64,000 nucleotides of DNA from Oscillospiraceae bacterium (GCA_017412765.1 JAFPWN010000046.1:1-64000), one strand, 5' to 3'. Counted from the stretch's first letter, positions 45,133 through 53,400 are shown. The notes: a model not told the origin generated them from the letters alone. Numbers and translations are program-made.

Positions 45133-45831
45133 TTAGCCTCTTGCAGATCTCTTCTGCGGGTTGGAGCTGACGGTCTGAGCCGGGCCCTTGATCTTGGAGC
45201 GGTTGATTACGGTGTTCTTGATGTAGACGATGCCGCCCTTGGGTCCGGGAACAGCGCCGCGAACGGCGATCATGTTCTTCTCGGTATCGATGTAGACGAT
45301 ATCGAGGTTCTGAACGGTAACGGTCTCATTTCCCATCTGGCCGGCGCCGATCTTTCCCTTGTAGATGCGGGAAGGAGTCGAGGTCGAACCCATGGATCCG
45401 GCGTGACGGTGAACAGGGCCGCCGCCGTGGCTGGTCGGGGTGCGCTGAGCGTTGAAGCGCTTGATCGCGCCCTGGTAGCCCTTACCTTTGCTGACGCCGG
45501 TGATGTCGAGCTGATCGCCCTTGGCGAACAGGTCGCATCCGATAACGTCGCCCGCCTCGAACTTGGAGCAGTCGTCAAGACGGAACTCCTTGAGGTGGCG
45601 CTTGAGATCCTCGCCGGCCTTCTTGAGGTGGCCGAGCTCGGGCTTGGAGAGCTTTTTCTCCTCGGTGTCCTCAAAACCGAGCTGAACGGCGTTGTAGCCG
45701 TCGTTCTCTACGGTCTTTACCTGGACAACGGTGCAGGGGCCGGCTTCGATAACGGTCACGGGAATGACCTTGCCGGTCTCGTCGAAGATCTGCGTCATGC
45801 CGATCTTCTTGCCGATGATGGCTTTTTCCAT
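45133..45831 (-). CDS. rplC: 50S ribosomal protein L3 (uL3)
   Basis: A 232-residue protein next to the peptidyl-transferase centre. The ATG ending at 45831 gives the standard MEKAIIGKKIGMTQIFDETG start with a GGAGG site; the frame stays open further upstream but into the repeat region. The later GTPTSHGGGPVHRHAGSMG-like block (RTPTSHGGGPVHRHAGSMGS) is diagnostic. Separated from rpsJ by 243 nt. Confidence 0.97.
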   Translation of the reverse strand: MEKAIIGKKIGMTQIFDETGKVIPVTVIEAGPCTVVQVKTVENDGYNAVQLGFEDTEEKKLSKPELGHLKKAGEDLKRHLKEFRLDDCSKFEAGDVIGCDLFAKGDQLDITGVSKGKGYQGAIKRFNAQRTPTSHGGGPVHRHAGSMGSTSTPSRIYKGKIGAGQMGNETVTVQNLDIVYIDTEKNMIAVRGAVPGPKGGIVYIKNTVINRSKIKGPAQTVSSNPQKRSARG

Positions 45832-45975
45832 TTTTACTTTTCCTCCTGAAAGGTTATTGGTCGAGGCCGCCACAGCCGCAACATAAGCTGCCGTACTCCG
45901 ACTTGACCCCGTCCGCTCACGCAAGTCGCGGACGATGGGCTTTAACAAATTTATATAAGGTATCCGACCAACCGA

Positions 45976-46076
45976 AAACGGATGGATTTTTTCGCCGTAC
46001 GAGGCGAGCCGCTGCAGACAGTATCGGGTATACGGCAAAGCGGCTTAACGAAGTACGGCGGAAAAAGACGCCGTTT
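45976..46076 (-). repeat. D element copy 5, between rpsJ and rplC
   Basis: Outer arms AAACGG/CCGTTT, then TTTTTTCGCCGTAC/GTACGGCGGAAAAA; inner arms AGCCGCT/AGCGGCT; central GTAT...ATAC hairpin with ATACTGTCTGC. The right end overlaps the rpsJ stop codon (46075-46077) by two bases. The remaining ~145 nt towards rplC contain only the hairpin GTCCGC/GCGGAC at about 45909-45930. Confidence 0.88.
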
Positions 46077-46389
46077 AGAGTTTGATCTCTATTTCGACAC
46101 CAGCCGGAATCTCAAGAGCCATAAGAGCCTCGACGGTCTTCTGGGTGGGGGAGACGATGTCGATAAGTCTCTTGTGGGTTCTTCTCTCGAACTGCTCACG
46201 GCTGTCCTTATACTTGTGAACTGCGCGAAGAATGGTGACGACCTCTTTCTTGGTGGGAAGGGGGATCGGGCCGGAAACCTTCGCGTCTGTGCGCTTTGCG
46301 GTCTCGACGATCTTCTCGGCGGTCTGGTCGATGAGCTGATGGTCGTAGGCCTTGAGTCTGATGCGGATCATTTTCTTTGCTGCTGCCAT
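46075..46389 (-). CDS. rpsJ: 30S ribosomal protein S10 (uS10, NusE)
   Basis: A 104-residue head protein that also acts as NusE in antitermination. [20 protein letters not shown] and the end [18 protein letters not shown] are conserved. The ATG ending at 46389 has GGAGG 9 nt upstream. First gene of the S10-spc-alpha operon; no tuf, fus or rpsL lies upstream. Confidence 0.97.
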   Translation of the reverse strand: MAAAKKMIRIRLKAYDHQLIDQTAEKIVETAKRTDAKVSGPIPLPTKKEVVTILRAVHKYKDSREQFERRTHKRLIDIVSPTQKTVEALMALEIPAGVEIEIKL

Positions 46390-46670
46390 AATACTATTTC
46401 CTCCAAATCGTACAGCATTTTTATGCGGTACGGTGAGAAATTTTCTGTACACACATCCGTGCGTATCACTCCCGGGCAGAAATTTAACCGGACATAATCC
46501 GGCTAAAGCTCTGTACAGACGATATACGAAAGTACAAATTTATTCCTCAGCCGCCCGATTGCGCACCCCCAAACAAGGGAATGCCGGACATACTCCCCGG
46601 AAGTTACCGCCTTATGGCGCAATCTCCCGGATCATCGCAGGCGCACTAAGGGCATACTCTGCCCGCGCGC
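46390..46670 (-). promoter_or_regulatory. Long 5' leader of the S10 operon
   Basis: About 280 nt between the promoter at 46677-46705 and rpsJ without a gene. On the transcript strand it has several possible stems, including GGATTATGTCCGG (about 46489-46501) and a CCGGGGAGTATGTCCGG repeat at about 46583-46599. An autoregulatory r-protein site is plausible from length and position but no known motif is recognised. Confidence 0.45.
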
Positions 46671-46676
46671 TACGGT

Positions 46677-46705
46677 AGAATACCATATTGTACCGCCCTT
46701 GTCAA
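46677..46705 (-). promoter_or_regulatory. Promoter of the S10-spc-alpha operon
   Basis: On the minus strand TTGACA and TATTCT are separated by 17 nt, about 290 nt before rpsJ. An A/T-rich tract (AAAAAAATTTCAAATTG) directly upstream of -35 resembles an UP element. Confidence 0.82.
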
Positions 46706-46803
46706 GCACAATTTGAAATTTTTTTCGTTATTTTTGCCAATAGTGAAAACCCTTGAAAATCAACACAATATCTTGTGCCGGCCTAACATTCCGGCTTTAT
46801 AAT

Positions 46804-46850
46804 TTGACAAGTCTACAAAAATGAAGTAGTATGTATGGGCAGGCCCATAC
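46804..46850 (+). promoter_or_regulatory. Candidate dusB operon promoter with palindrome at the start site
   Basis: TTGACA (46804-46809), 17 nt, TAGTAT (46827-46832), directly followed by the palindrome GTATGGGC-AG-GCCCATAC (46833-46850). Transcription would run through R200 copy 3 into dusB. A second -10-like TATAAT lies at 47085-47090 without a good -35. Confidence 0.6.
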
Positions 46851-46866
46851 GACCATTGTTCATTTG

Positions 46867-47072
46867 TTCATTCTCTCTCTTTCTCGCTGAGAAAGAGAGA
46901 GAACGGAACCAAGAGAGAGATAAGAGGCTTTTGGCGGTGACCGTCACACTGAGGCGCCTCTTAATGCGCGGTGCTGTTGTCTGATACGCGAAGCGGCGAA
47001 CGTCGCTTGGCCGCTTACTGCGGAAGTAACTTTCACTGCCTGCTTCTACGGCTTTCACCGCGCTTTGCGGTG
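46867..47072 (-). repeat. R200 repeat copy 3, in the dusB leader
   Basis: Same orientation as copy 2 and inverse to copy 1. It shares the initial CTCTCTCTTTC hairpin, CCAAGAGAGAGATAA, TCTGATACGCGAAGCG, GGCCGCTTACTGCGGAAGTA and the final CACCGCGCTTTGCGGTG hairpin. A perfect match to this last 17-nt hairpin also occurs alone at about 51711-51727 between dnaX and the SRP RNA gene. Confidence 0.8.
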
Positions 47073-47101
47073 GTATCTAAATATTATAATAAGGTATCTT
47101 T

Positions 47102-48070
47102 ATGGACTTTTCACAGATAAAACTTATCCTTGCGCCGATGGCAGGGGTCACCGACCTGGCGTTCCGCACGCTGTGCCGCGAGTACGGCGCAGACTACACG
47201 GTGACCGAGATGATCTCCTCCAAGGCGCTGATGTTCAATGACAAAAAGACCTATGCCCTCATGCGCCTCGGGGACGGGGAGCGCCCCGTCGGCATACAGC
47301 TCTTCGGCTCTGACCCACAGTGCATGGCGGAGGGCGCGCAGAAGGTCGCGGAATACGCTCACCCCGACGTCATCGACGTCAACATGGGCTGTCCCGTCGG
47401 CAAGGTGGTGTCCTCCGGCGACGGCTCGGCGCTTATGAAAAGCCCCGAAAAGGCGCGGAATATCATTGAGGCGATGGTAAAGGCGGTCGATCTCCCGGTA
47501 ACGGTCAAGTTCCGCAAGGGCTTTGACTCCGGCTCCGTCAACGCCGTCGAATTTGCGAAGCTGCTCGAGGAGGCGGGCGCCTCGGCGCTCTGCGTTCACG
47601 GGCGCACCCGGGCGCAGATGTATTCCGGCCGCGCCGATTGGGATATAATAAGGGATGTCAAGGCGGCGGTGTCGATCCCGGTCGCGGCAAACGGCGACGT
47701 CTTCACCGGCGGCGACGCGCGGCACATTCTCGACTACACCGGCTGCGACGCGGTTGCAATAGCGCGGGGGTCGCTCGGCGCGCCGTGGCTCTTCCGCGAC
47801 GCGAAACGCGCGCTCGAGCGCGCGGAGATACCGCCCGCGCCGAAGTATTCCGAGCGGGTCGGGATCGCAAAGCGGCAGTTTTACCTCGCCGCGGAGGACA
47901 GAGGCGAAAAGGTCGCCTGCCTCGAGGCGCGCAAGCACCTGGCGTGGTATTTAAAAGGTATGCCCCACGCGGCGTTTTTCCGCGAGAGGGTGATGAGCGT
48001 AGCAACGCTCAGGGACATAGAAAACGTATCGCGCGACATTCTTGACGCGCTGAGGGAGGTGGAATCGTGA
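47102..48070 (+). CDS. dusB: tRNA-dihydrouridine synthase
   Basis: A 322-residue FMN-dependent enzyme that reduces uridine in tRNA. LAPMAGVTDLAFRTLCREYG at the N-terminus, the conserved NMGCPVGKVVSSGDGSALM loop with catalytic Cys, and KFRKGFDSGS then GRTRAQMYSG match the DusB family. The ribosome binding site is weak (AAGG). It overlaps the sigma factor gene by 4 nt (GTGA). Confidence 0.93.
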   Translation: MDFSQIKLILAPMAGVTDLAFRTLCREYGADYTVTEMISSKALMFNDKKTYALMRLGDGERPVGIQLFGSDPQCMAEGAQKVAEYAHPDVIDVNMGCPVGKVVSSGDGSALMKSPEKARNIIEAMVKAVDLPVTVKFRKGFDSGSVNAVEFAKLLEEAGASALCVHGRTRAQMYSGRADWDIIRDVKAAVSIPVAANGDVFTGGDARHILDYTGCDAVAIARGSLGAPWLFRDAKRALERAEIPPAPKYSERVGIAKRQFYLAAEDRGEKVACLEARKHLAWYLKGMPHAAFFRERVMSVATLRDIENVSRDILDALREVES

Positions 48071-48684
48071 CCGCAGAGGAGGAACTGAAGCTCGTTCATC
48101 GCGCCGCAGGGGGCGACGAGGGCGCATTTGAGAAGCTTGTTATCGAAAACGAGAGGCTCATATACAACGTGGCGCTCAAGATCACGGGAAATCCCGACGA
48201 CGCCGAGGACGTGGCGCAGGAGGCGTTTATCAAGGCTTACCGCAATCTCGGGTCATTTCGCGGCGAGAGCCGCTTCTTCGGCTGGCTCTACCGGCTGTGC
48301 TACAACGCCGCTATGGATCACATCCGCAAAAACCGCGATCCGAACCTGCGCTCGCTGACGAACGACGACGGCTCGGACGCGGAGCTTGACGTAGCTGACC
48401 CCGCGCCCACGCCCGAGGAGAGCGCGGACAGAAAGGAAACTCAGCGTATCGTGCGCGAGGCGGTCGCCATGCTCGACGATGACAAGCGCGAGATCCTCAT
48501 AATGCGCGAGTTTTCCGGCATGAGCTACACCGCGATCGCGGACGCCCTCGGCATCGAGGAGGGTACGGTCAAGAGCCGCATCAGCCGCGCGAGAGCGTCG
48601 CTTGCGGAAATTTTGCGGCAGAGCGGAACTTTTAGCCAGCTCGCTGAGTCAAATAGTCGGAAAGGGGGAAAACGGAATGTGTAA
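48067..48684 (+). CDS. ECF-type RNA polymerase sigma factor
   Basis: A 205-residue sigma-70 of the ECF (SigW/RpoE-like) group. Region 2 is visible (LVIENERLIYNVALKITGNP, DAEDVAQEAFIKAYRNLGSF), as is the region 4 HTH (FSGMSYTAIADALGIEEGTV). The start is GTG within the dusB stop. Its stop overlaps the anti-sigma start by 8 nt. It probably autoregulates with the co-encoded anti-sigma factor; the signal is unknown. Confidence 0.92.
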   Translation: MTAEEELKLVHRAAGGDEGAFEKLVIENERLIYNVALKITGNPDDAEDVAQEAFIKAYRNLGSFRGESRFFGWLYRLCYNAAMDHIRKNRDPNLRSLTNDDGSDAELDVADPAPTPEESADRKETQRIVREAVAMLDDDKREILIMREFSGMSYTAIADALGIEEGTVKSRISRARASLAEILRQSGTFSQLAESNSRKGGKRNV

Positions 48685-49498
48685 CTGCGAACGCGCGCAG
48701 GATCTCATAAGCGCGTACGTCGACGGCGAGATCACCGTCGAAGAGAAGGCGGAGCTCAATGAGCACGTCGCACAGTGCGCCGGCTGCGCCGATATGCTCG
48801 CCGTGTATTCCGAGATCTCCCGCGCTATGGCTGAGGACGTCGAGCCGCCCGCGAGCTTGCGCGAGGGCGTTATGAGCGGCGTCCGCGAGATAAACGCGCA
48901 GAGAAAGCCGAAAAAGGCGAAAATCGTCTGGCTCCGCTGGGCAGCGACAGCCGCCGCGCTTGCGATAGTTTCCTTCGTCGGCGTAATGGCGATCATGCCG
49001 CGCGGCTCGAGCGGCACGCCTCTTATGAAGGCGGCTGACACAAACGAGAGCGCCTATAATCAAGTCTACGACGCACCAGCCGAGACATACAACAAGATAA
49101 CGATGGACACCGCGACCGAAGAGTCTGCCGAGGAAGCTCCTGCCGAGCCGGAGGACAGCGGTCTTGAGGCTTCGCTCTTTTTGTTCCCGGCGGCGCCCGA
49201 CGAGGAGCCGGCGGCTTCAAACTCCGTCAATATGGAGCAGGCGATGAATGATCTCATCGACGCCGCGGAGAGGAAAGCCGACTGGAAAGCCTACATCGTC
49301 CACTGTTCGGTTAACGATAATGCGGAGGTCATCGAGTTATGCAAATCTCTTGGCGCTGAGATCGTCTATGAGTACGATACGATCGGCGGCTGTGCGGTGC
49401 GGATCGCGCCGGAGGGCGCGGAGGATTTCCTCGCTGAGATAGAGGCGAGCGAGCTTGTGCTCGCCGTAAACGAGGACAGCTCCTTTGAGCTGAACTGA
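48677..49498 (+). CDS. Zinc-binding transmembrane anti-sigma factor
   Basis: A 273-residue protein. The N-terminal zinc anti-sigma domain has Cys2 and Cys4, then the HVAQCAGC (HxxxCxxC) motif. A single membrane helix is at about residues 96-117 (AATAAALAIVSFVGVMAIM). An acidic, low-complexity linker follows, then a compact ~90-residue C-terminal domain (YIVHCSVNDNAEVIELCKSL, AVRIAPEGAEDF) that I do not recognise and that may be the sensor outside the cell. Start chosen at the ATG at 48677 with AAAGGGGG upstream. Confidence 0.87.
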   Translation: MCNCERAQDLISAYVDGEITVEEKAELNEHVAQCAGCADMLAVYSEISRAMAEDVEPPASLREGVMSGVREINAQRKPKKAKIVWLRWAATAAALAIVSFVGVMAIMPRGSSGTPLMKAADTNESAYNQVYDAPAETYNKITMDTATEESAEEAPAEPEDSGLEASLFLFPAAPDEEPAASNSVNMEQAMNDLIDAAERKADWKAYIVHCSVNDNAEVIELCKSLGAEIVYEYDTIGGCAVRIAPEGAEDFLAEIEASELVLAVNEDSSFELN

Positions 49499-49502
49499 AC
49501 GC

Positions 49503-49726
49503 AAAAAAGGACGGGAAAAATCCCGTCCTTTTTGATGCGTCGACAAAGTCTCCGCATCGAACATATTTTGCGCTCAGAGAGCGCAAAATATGACGCCTGC
49601 GGGCGGGTTATGCGACGTGAAGGGGCCTCTTGGCCGGCCCCTTCACAGAACCCCGCCTCCTTTATCCAGCGCTTTTTTCTTTTTGTCTACAGTCTAAAAA
49701 GGACGGGAAAAATCCCGTCCTTTTTT
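49503..49726. mobile_element. T element copy 2, bracketed by duplicated terminator
   Basis: The core, 49534-49695, begins ATGCGTCGACAAAGTC and ends TTTTTGTCTACAGTCT like copy 1. It is flanked by two copies of the same canonical bidirectional terminator, stem GGACGGGA with A and T tracts (49503-49533 and 49696-49726). The internal hairpin CATATTTTGCGCTC/GAGCGCAAAATATG is perfect here and imperfect in copy 1. It lies between convergent genes (anti-sigma and ybaB), and each gene ends at one of the two terminators. Confidence 0.8.
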
Positions 49727-49742
49727 ATTGCCGTATAAAGGC

Positions 49743-50093
49743 TCAGAAGCCGAAATTCATGCCGCCGGTGAGCTTCGCCATAGTGCCGCTCATCTCGCTC
49801 TCCGCCTTGCGGAGCGCCTCGTTTACCGCGGCGAGAATGGTATCCTGAAGCATCTCGACGTCCTCGGGATCCGTCATATCGACGACGGCGTCGGCGTCGA
49901 TCTTCAGCTCGGTCAGCTCGCGCTTACCGGTCACGGTCGCCTCGACCATACCGCCGCCCGCTGTGGCGGAGAAGGTCTTTTCCTCGACCTCCTGCTGCAT
50001 GCGGAGCATATCCTGCTGCATCTTCTGTGCCTGTTTGATCATGTTCATGTTCATTCCGCCGGACATTCTGCCCGAAAAACCGCCTTTTGCCAT
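49743..50093 (-). CDS. ybaB: YbaB/EbfC nucleoid-associated protein
   Basis: A 116-residue DNA-binding protein of the YbaB/EbfC family. A Met/Gly-rich N-terminus precedes MIKQAQKMQQDMLRMQQEVE and the conserved TATAGGGMVEATVTG-like strand (SATAGGGMVEATVTGKREL). It usually lies between dnaX and recR; recR is not present here, the operon ending in the duplicated terminator. Confidence 0.93.
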   Translation of the reverse strand: MAKGGFSGRMSGGMNMNMIKQAQKMQQDMLRMQQEVEEKTFSATAGGGMVEATVTGKRELTELKIDADAVVDMTDPEDVEMLQDTILAAVNEALRKAESEMSGTMAKLTGGMNFGF

Positions 50094-50106
50094 CGAAAAA
50101 ATCCTC

Positions 50107-51681
50107 CTATTTGAATGTTACTAAATCACCGAACTGTTTGAAATAATCGAGGTCGGCGCTCTCGCCCTCCGCCCTCGGAAGCGTGTTCTGTATCGCAAGC
50201 TGCATCGGTCTGCCCGCGAGCCTCGACGCTGTTTCGATCAGCGTCCTTGAAACGAGCTGCTGCTCGAGCGTCGTTTTGACGAACGGATTTTCAGTCGCAA
50301 CCGTGAGGATATTGCCCTTGACCCATGCCGCGACGTCCGCCTTGTTTCCGAGTATGTTGATGAAGGTTCCAAGCTCGCTCTTCGCCGCCTCGAGGATCTC
50401 GTCCCACGTAGGCTCGCCCGCCGCCGGCTGCGGCGCTGGCTCTGCTTTTTTCGGCTCGGGCGCGGGTCTCGGCTTTTCCGGCTCGGGCGCGGCTGCGGCA
50501 GCCGGTCTCGGCTCCTGCGCCGGTCTTTGCTGAACTGGCTTCGGCTCCTGCGCCGGTTTCGGAGCCGCCTTCGGCTCCTCATAGCCCTCGAACTGCGCTC
50601 CGCCGAGGACGATACCGAGCTTCACGAGCGCCACCTCCGCCGCTGTCCTGCGGTCGCGCACGTCGCGCATACTGCCGCCGACTGTGCCGAGGTCGCTCGC
50701 AGCGCGTAAGAGCGCGCCGGTCGGAACGCCGCCCGAAAGCTCGTCGAGCGCGGCGCGGGTGAGCGTTCCCGTTATGAGTCCCTCGCCGCCGCTGCCCGCG
50801 ACGCGGACTATGAGCATATCGCGTATGAGGCTCAGAAGCTCACCGAGAGTGCCGGCAGGATCTGCGCCCGAGGCGTAAATGCCCTCAAACTCACCGAGAG
50901 CGCCGGCGGTATCGCCCGCCTTCAGCGCCCGGAAAACCGAGGCGACCCTGCCGCTTCCGGCGATCCCGACGCCGGAGAGGACTCGCTCCTCCGTGACCTC
51001 GCCTCCGCTGAGGCACTGATCGAGCAGGCTCAGCGCGTCGCGCATCGCGCCGTCGGCAAGGCGGGCGAGCAGCGTCACGGCGCCGTCGGTTATTTTGATC
51101 CCCTCGCTCTCGCAGACGAAGCGGATCCTTCCCTCGATGTCCGCGGGCGTGAGGCGCTTGAAATTATAGCGCTGGGTGCGGGAGAGTATCGTCGCCGGGA
51201 CCTTGTTCAGCTCCGTCGTCGCAAGGATAAAGACGAGGTGCTCCGGCGGCTCCTCCATGATCTTCAGCAGCGCGTTGAACGCCGAGGTGCTGAGCATATG
51301 CACCTCATCGATGATATACACGCGCTTGCGAACGCTCGTGGGCGAGAAAACCGCCTCCTCGCGTATCGTCCGGACGTTGTCAACGCCGTTATTCGACGCC
51401 GCGTCTATCTCGACGACGTCGAGGATACTGCCGTCCATGATCCCGAGGCAGCTCGGGCAGGCGTTGCACGGCTCGCCGGACTGCGGATTTTCGCAGTTCA
51501 GTGCGCGGGCGAGTATCTTCGCGCAGGTCGTCTTGCCCGTTCCTCTGCCGCCGACGAAGATATAAGCGTGGCTCGTTCTGCCTGCCGCGACCTGACGGCG
51601 CAGCGTTTCCGTTATATGCTGCTGACCCACTACGTCGCCGAAGCGCATGGGCCGGTATTTTCTGTATAGCGCCTGGTACAT
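50107..51681 (-). CDS. dnaX: DNA polymerase III subunit gamma/tau
   Basis: A 524-residue clamp-loader ATPase. Walker A GGRGTGKTT at 44-52, a zinc module with CENPQSGEPCNACPSC, Walker B YIIDEVHML, and SRC-type sensor LSRTQRYNFKRL. A Pro/Ala/Glu-rich linker precedes a tau-like C-terminal domain. No slippery sequence for a shorter gamma was noticed. The ATG ending at 51681 has AGGAGG; longer frames run into the SRP RNA gene. Classic order SRP RNA-dnaX-ybaB. Confidence 0.96.
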   Translation of the reverse strand: MYQALYRKYRPMRFGDVVGQQHITETLRRQVAAGRTSHAYIFVGGRGTGKTTCAKILARALNCENPQSGEPCNACPSCLGIMDGSILDVVEIDAASNNGVDNVRTIREEAVFSPTSVRKRVYIIDEVHMLSTSAFNALLKIMEEPPEHLVFILATTELNKVPATILSRTQRYNFKRLTPADIEGRIRFVCESEGIKITDGAVTLLARLADGAMRDALSLLDQCLSGGEVTEERVLSGVGIAGSGRVASVFRALKAGDTAGALGEFEGIYASGADPAGTLGELLSLIRDMLIVRVAGSGGEGLITGTLTRAALDELSGGVPTGALLRAASDLGTVGGSMRDVRDRRTAAEVALVKLGIVLGGAQFEGYEEPKAAPKPAQEPKPVQQRPAQEPRPAAAAAPEPEKPRPAPEPKKAEPAPQPAAGEPTWDEILEAAKSELGTFINILGNKADVAAWVKGNILTVATENPFVKTTLEQQLVSRTLIETASRLAGRPMQLAIQNTLPRAEGESADLDYFKQFGDLVTFK

Positions 51682-51737
51682 CGTGAGCCTCCTGATGATG
51701 TTTTGTTCACCGCGCTTTGCGGTGCATGACAAAAATT

Positions 51738-52044
51738 GTGAGCGGAACTGCGCGGGGCCGCACACCTGCCTTTGATGGCGATATCCACCCGTTACATACC
51801 CTCCGGACTCAGAACCGGCGAACCCGCGGCACACAGGCAAGCCCCTGCTTAGTGCTGCTTGGTTCCCCACCTGACACGGTTCACAAGCGCCTGTTGCGCG
51901 GGACCGGCTCTTCAGCATCCTTCAGATAAGGCAGACGACACATATCACCACCGGGGGCAGGGATTCATTCCCACTGTAGCGGATTGTGGGTTACAGGGCA
52001 CCGCTATCTCCCCAACTAGTGCGGCTCGGCGCAATTCCGCTCAC
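51738..52044 (-). ncRNA. ffs: Signal recognition particle RNA, large Gram-positive type
   Basis: About 307 nt on the minus strand. The SRP54/Ffh-binding domain IV is clear: GTGTCAGGTGGGGAACCAAG then CAGCACTAAGC, with the GGAA tetraloop. The two ends pair (GTGAGCGGAATTGCGC with the CGCAGTTCCGCTCAC end), and the 5' half holds the Alu-like domain, as in Bacillus scRNA. It assembles with Ffh for cotranslational membrane targeting. It ends in CAATTTTTG and lies upstream of dnaX, as in many Bacillota. Exact ends are estimated from the pairing. Confidence 0.92.
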
Positions 52045-52056
52045 GAGCCATTTATT

Positions 52057-52085
52057 ATTTTAGCATATTTTTATAGATAAATCAA
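52057..52085 (-). promoter_or_regulatory. Promoter of the SRP RNA gene
   Basis: On the minus strand TTGATT and TAAAAT are separated by 17 nt, with the RNA start about 12 nt downstream. Confidence 0.75.
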
Positions 52086-52087
52086 TA

Positions 52088-52110
52088 CCCCGATGCTCTG
52101 TGCACCGGGG
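52088..52110 (-). terminator. Terminator hairpin of rpsT
   Basis: CCCCG-TGC...GCA-CGGGG stem 9 nt after the rpsT stop, followed on the minus strand by TATTGATTTAT. The SRP promoter begins right behind it. The loop sequence closely resembles the rsmG terminator at 57389-57413. Confidence 0.75.
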
Positions 52111-52119
52111 TTTGGGTTA

Positions 52120-52383
52120 TTACTCCATCGCGTTGAGCTTCTTATCGAGAGCGCTCTTTTTGTTTGCGGCGTTCTTTTTGTGGATAAGACCCTTGACAGC
52201 GGCTTTATCAACTGTCTTAACGGCAACTTTATAGGCGCTTTCGGCCTCGCTACGGCTGCCTTCTGCCACTGCAGTGTCGAACTTCTTAAGAACGGTCTTG
52301 AGCTCGGACTTATCAGCCTTGTTGCGAGCGGCATAGACCTTGGAGAGCTGTACGCGCTTCTCTGCGGACTTGATGTTGGGCAT
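52120..52383 (-). CDS. rpsT: 30S ribosomal protein S20 (bS20)
   Basis: An 87-residue helical protein binding the 16S 5' domain. PNIKSAEKRVQLSKVYAARN, and KAAVKGLIHKKNAANKKSAL near the end, are typical. Strong GGAGGAGG site. Monocistronic with its own promoter and terminator. Confidence 0.97.
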   Translation of the reverse strand: MPNIKSAEKRVQLSKVYAARNKADKSELKTVLKKFDTAVAEGSRSEAESAYKVAVKTVDKAAVKGLIHKKNAANKKSALDKKLNAME

Positions 52384-52429
52384 TTATGGCCACCTCCTCC
52401 TATAAAGATTGCACCTTGTGCGGAATAAT

Positions 52430-52458
52430 ATAATATCAGAGATTTTCAGAAATTGCAA
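52430..52458 (-). promoter_or_regulatory. Promoter of rpsT
   Basis: On the minus strand TTGCAA and TATTAT are separated by 17 nt, about 47 nt before the start codon. Confidence 0.7.
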
Positions 52459-52520
52459 GGGTTTTTTTGAAAAATCTTTAAATAAATTGCAATATCCGCG
52501 ACGTGGAATATTATGTAAAC

Positions 52521-52536
52521 TGTTCCACGTGGAAAA
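52521..52536. other. parS-like site
   Basis: TGTTCCACGTGGAAAA matches the ParB site TGTTTCACGTGAAACA at 13 of 16 positions and lies about 90 nt before parA. Confidence 0.6.
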
Positions 52537-52570
52537 CTGCCGCTACGCGTTTTTACGGGATACTTTGCTC

Positions 52571-52599
52571 TTGAAAAAATCCGTTACCTATTATATAAT
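52571..52599 (+). promoter_or_regulatory. Promoter of parA-parB
   Basis: TTGAAA and TATAAT are separated by 17 nt, 30 nt before the parA ATG. Confidence 0.78.
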
Positions 52600-52629
52600 A
52601 CCCGTACAATCTTTTAGAAGGAACGGAAA

Positions 52630-53400
52630 ATGGGAAAAATAATTGCGGTTGCAAACCAAAAAGGCGGCGTCGGTAAGACTACCACCGCCGTTAATCTGAC
52701 CGCTGCGCTCAAAAAAAGCGGAATGCGCGTGCTCCTCTGCGATTCAGACCCGCAGGGCAACGCCACAAGCGCTATGGGCATCGACAAAAACGCCGTCGCC
52801 CTCGGCACCTACAGCGTCCTCGTGGACGGAACAGCGCCGAAAGCCGCTATCACGCAGACGAAATACGGCGACGTCATGCCGTCCAACAAGGATCTTTCCG
52901 GCGCGGTAGTGGAGCTTGTCGGCAGGGATAACCGCGAGTTTCAGCTGCGCGACGCGCTCAGGAGCGTTTCCGGCGACTACGATTTCATCATAATCGACTG
53001 CCCGCCGAGCCTTGAGCTGCTGACCCTGAACGGGCTGTGCGCGGCGGACTCGGTGCTGATACCCGTTCAGTGCGAATATTTCGCGCTTGAGGGGCTTGCG
53101 GATCTTATGAACACCGTGCGCCTCATTAAAAAGCGCCTCAACCCCGGAATCTCAATCGAGGGCGTTCTGCTCACGATGTACGACGGGCGCACGAATCTCT
53201 GTCTTCAGGTCGCGGGCGAGGTAAAGCGCTACTTCAAGGACGCGGTGTACAAAACGCTCGTACCGCGCAACATCCGCCTCTCTGAGGCGCCGAGCCACGG
53301 GAAACCCGTTACGGAATACGCCTTTTCCTCAAAGGGCGCGCAGGCTTATATGCAGCTTGCCGACGAGGTTGTCAGAAGGAACGGGGTAGACAAGGCTTGA
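52630..53400 (+). CDS. parA: Chromosome partitioning ATPase ParA/Soj
   Basis: A 256-residue ParA-type ATPase. The deviant Walker A is KGGVGKTTTAVNL at residues 12-24, with IIIDCPPSLELLTLNGL and EAPSHGKPVTEYAFSSKGA. Soj controls replication initiation and chromosome segregation with ParB at parS. The 85-nt gap to parB is unremarkable. Confidence 0.95.
   Translation: MGKIIAVANQKGGVGKTTTAVNLTAALKKSGMRVLLCDSDPQGNATSAMGIDKNAVALGTYSVLVDGTAPKAAITQTKYGDVMPSNKDLSGAVVELVGRDNREFQLRDALRSVSGDYDFIIIDCPPSLELLTLNGLCAADSVLIPVQCEYFALEGLADLMNTVRLIKKRLNPGISIEGVLLTMYDGRTNLCLQVAGEVKRYFKDAVYKTLVPRNIRLSEAPSHGKPVTEYAFSSKGAQAYMQLADEVVRRNGVDKA

Noticed and set aside
50107-51918. dnaX starting at 51918
   Set aside because: The extension is translated from SRP RNA sequence; MYQALYRKYRP at 51681 is the standard start with AGGAGG.
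51690-52060. Small open frames between dnaX and rpsT
   Set aside because: The sequence is the SRP RNA, identified by domain IV and paired ends.
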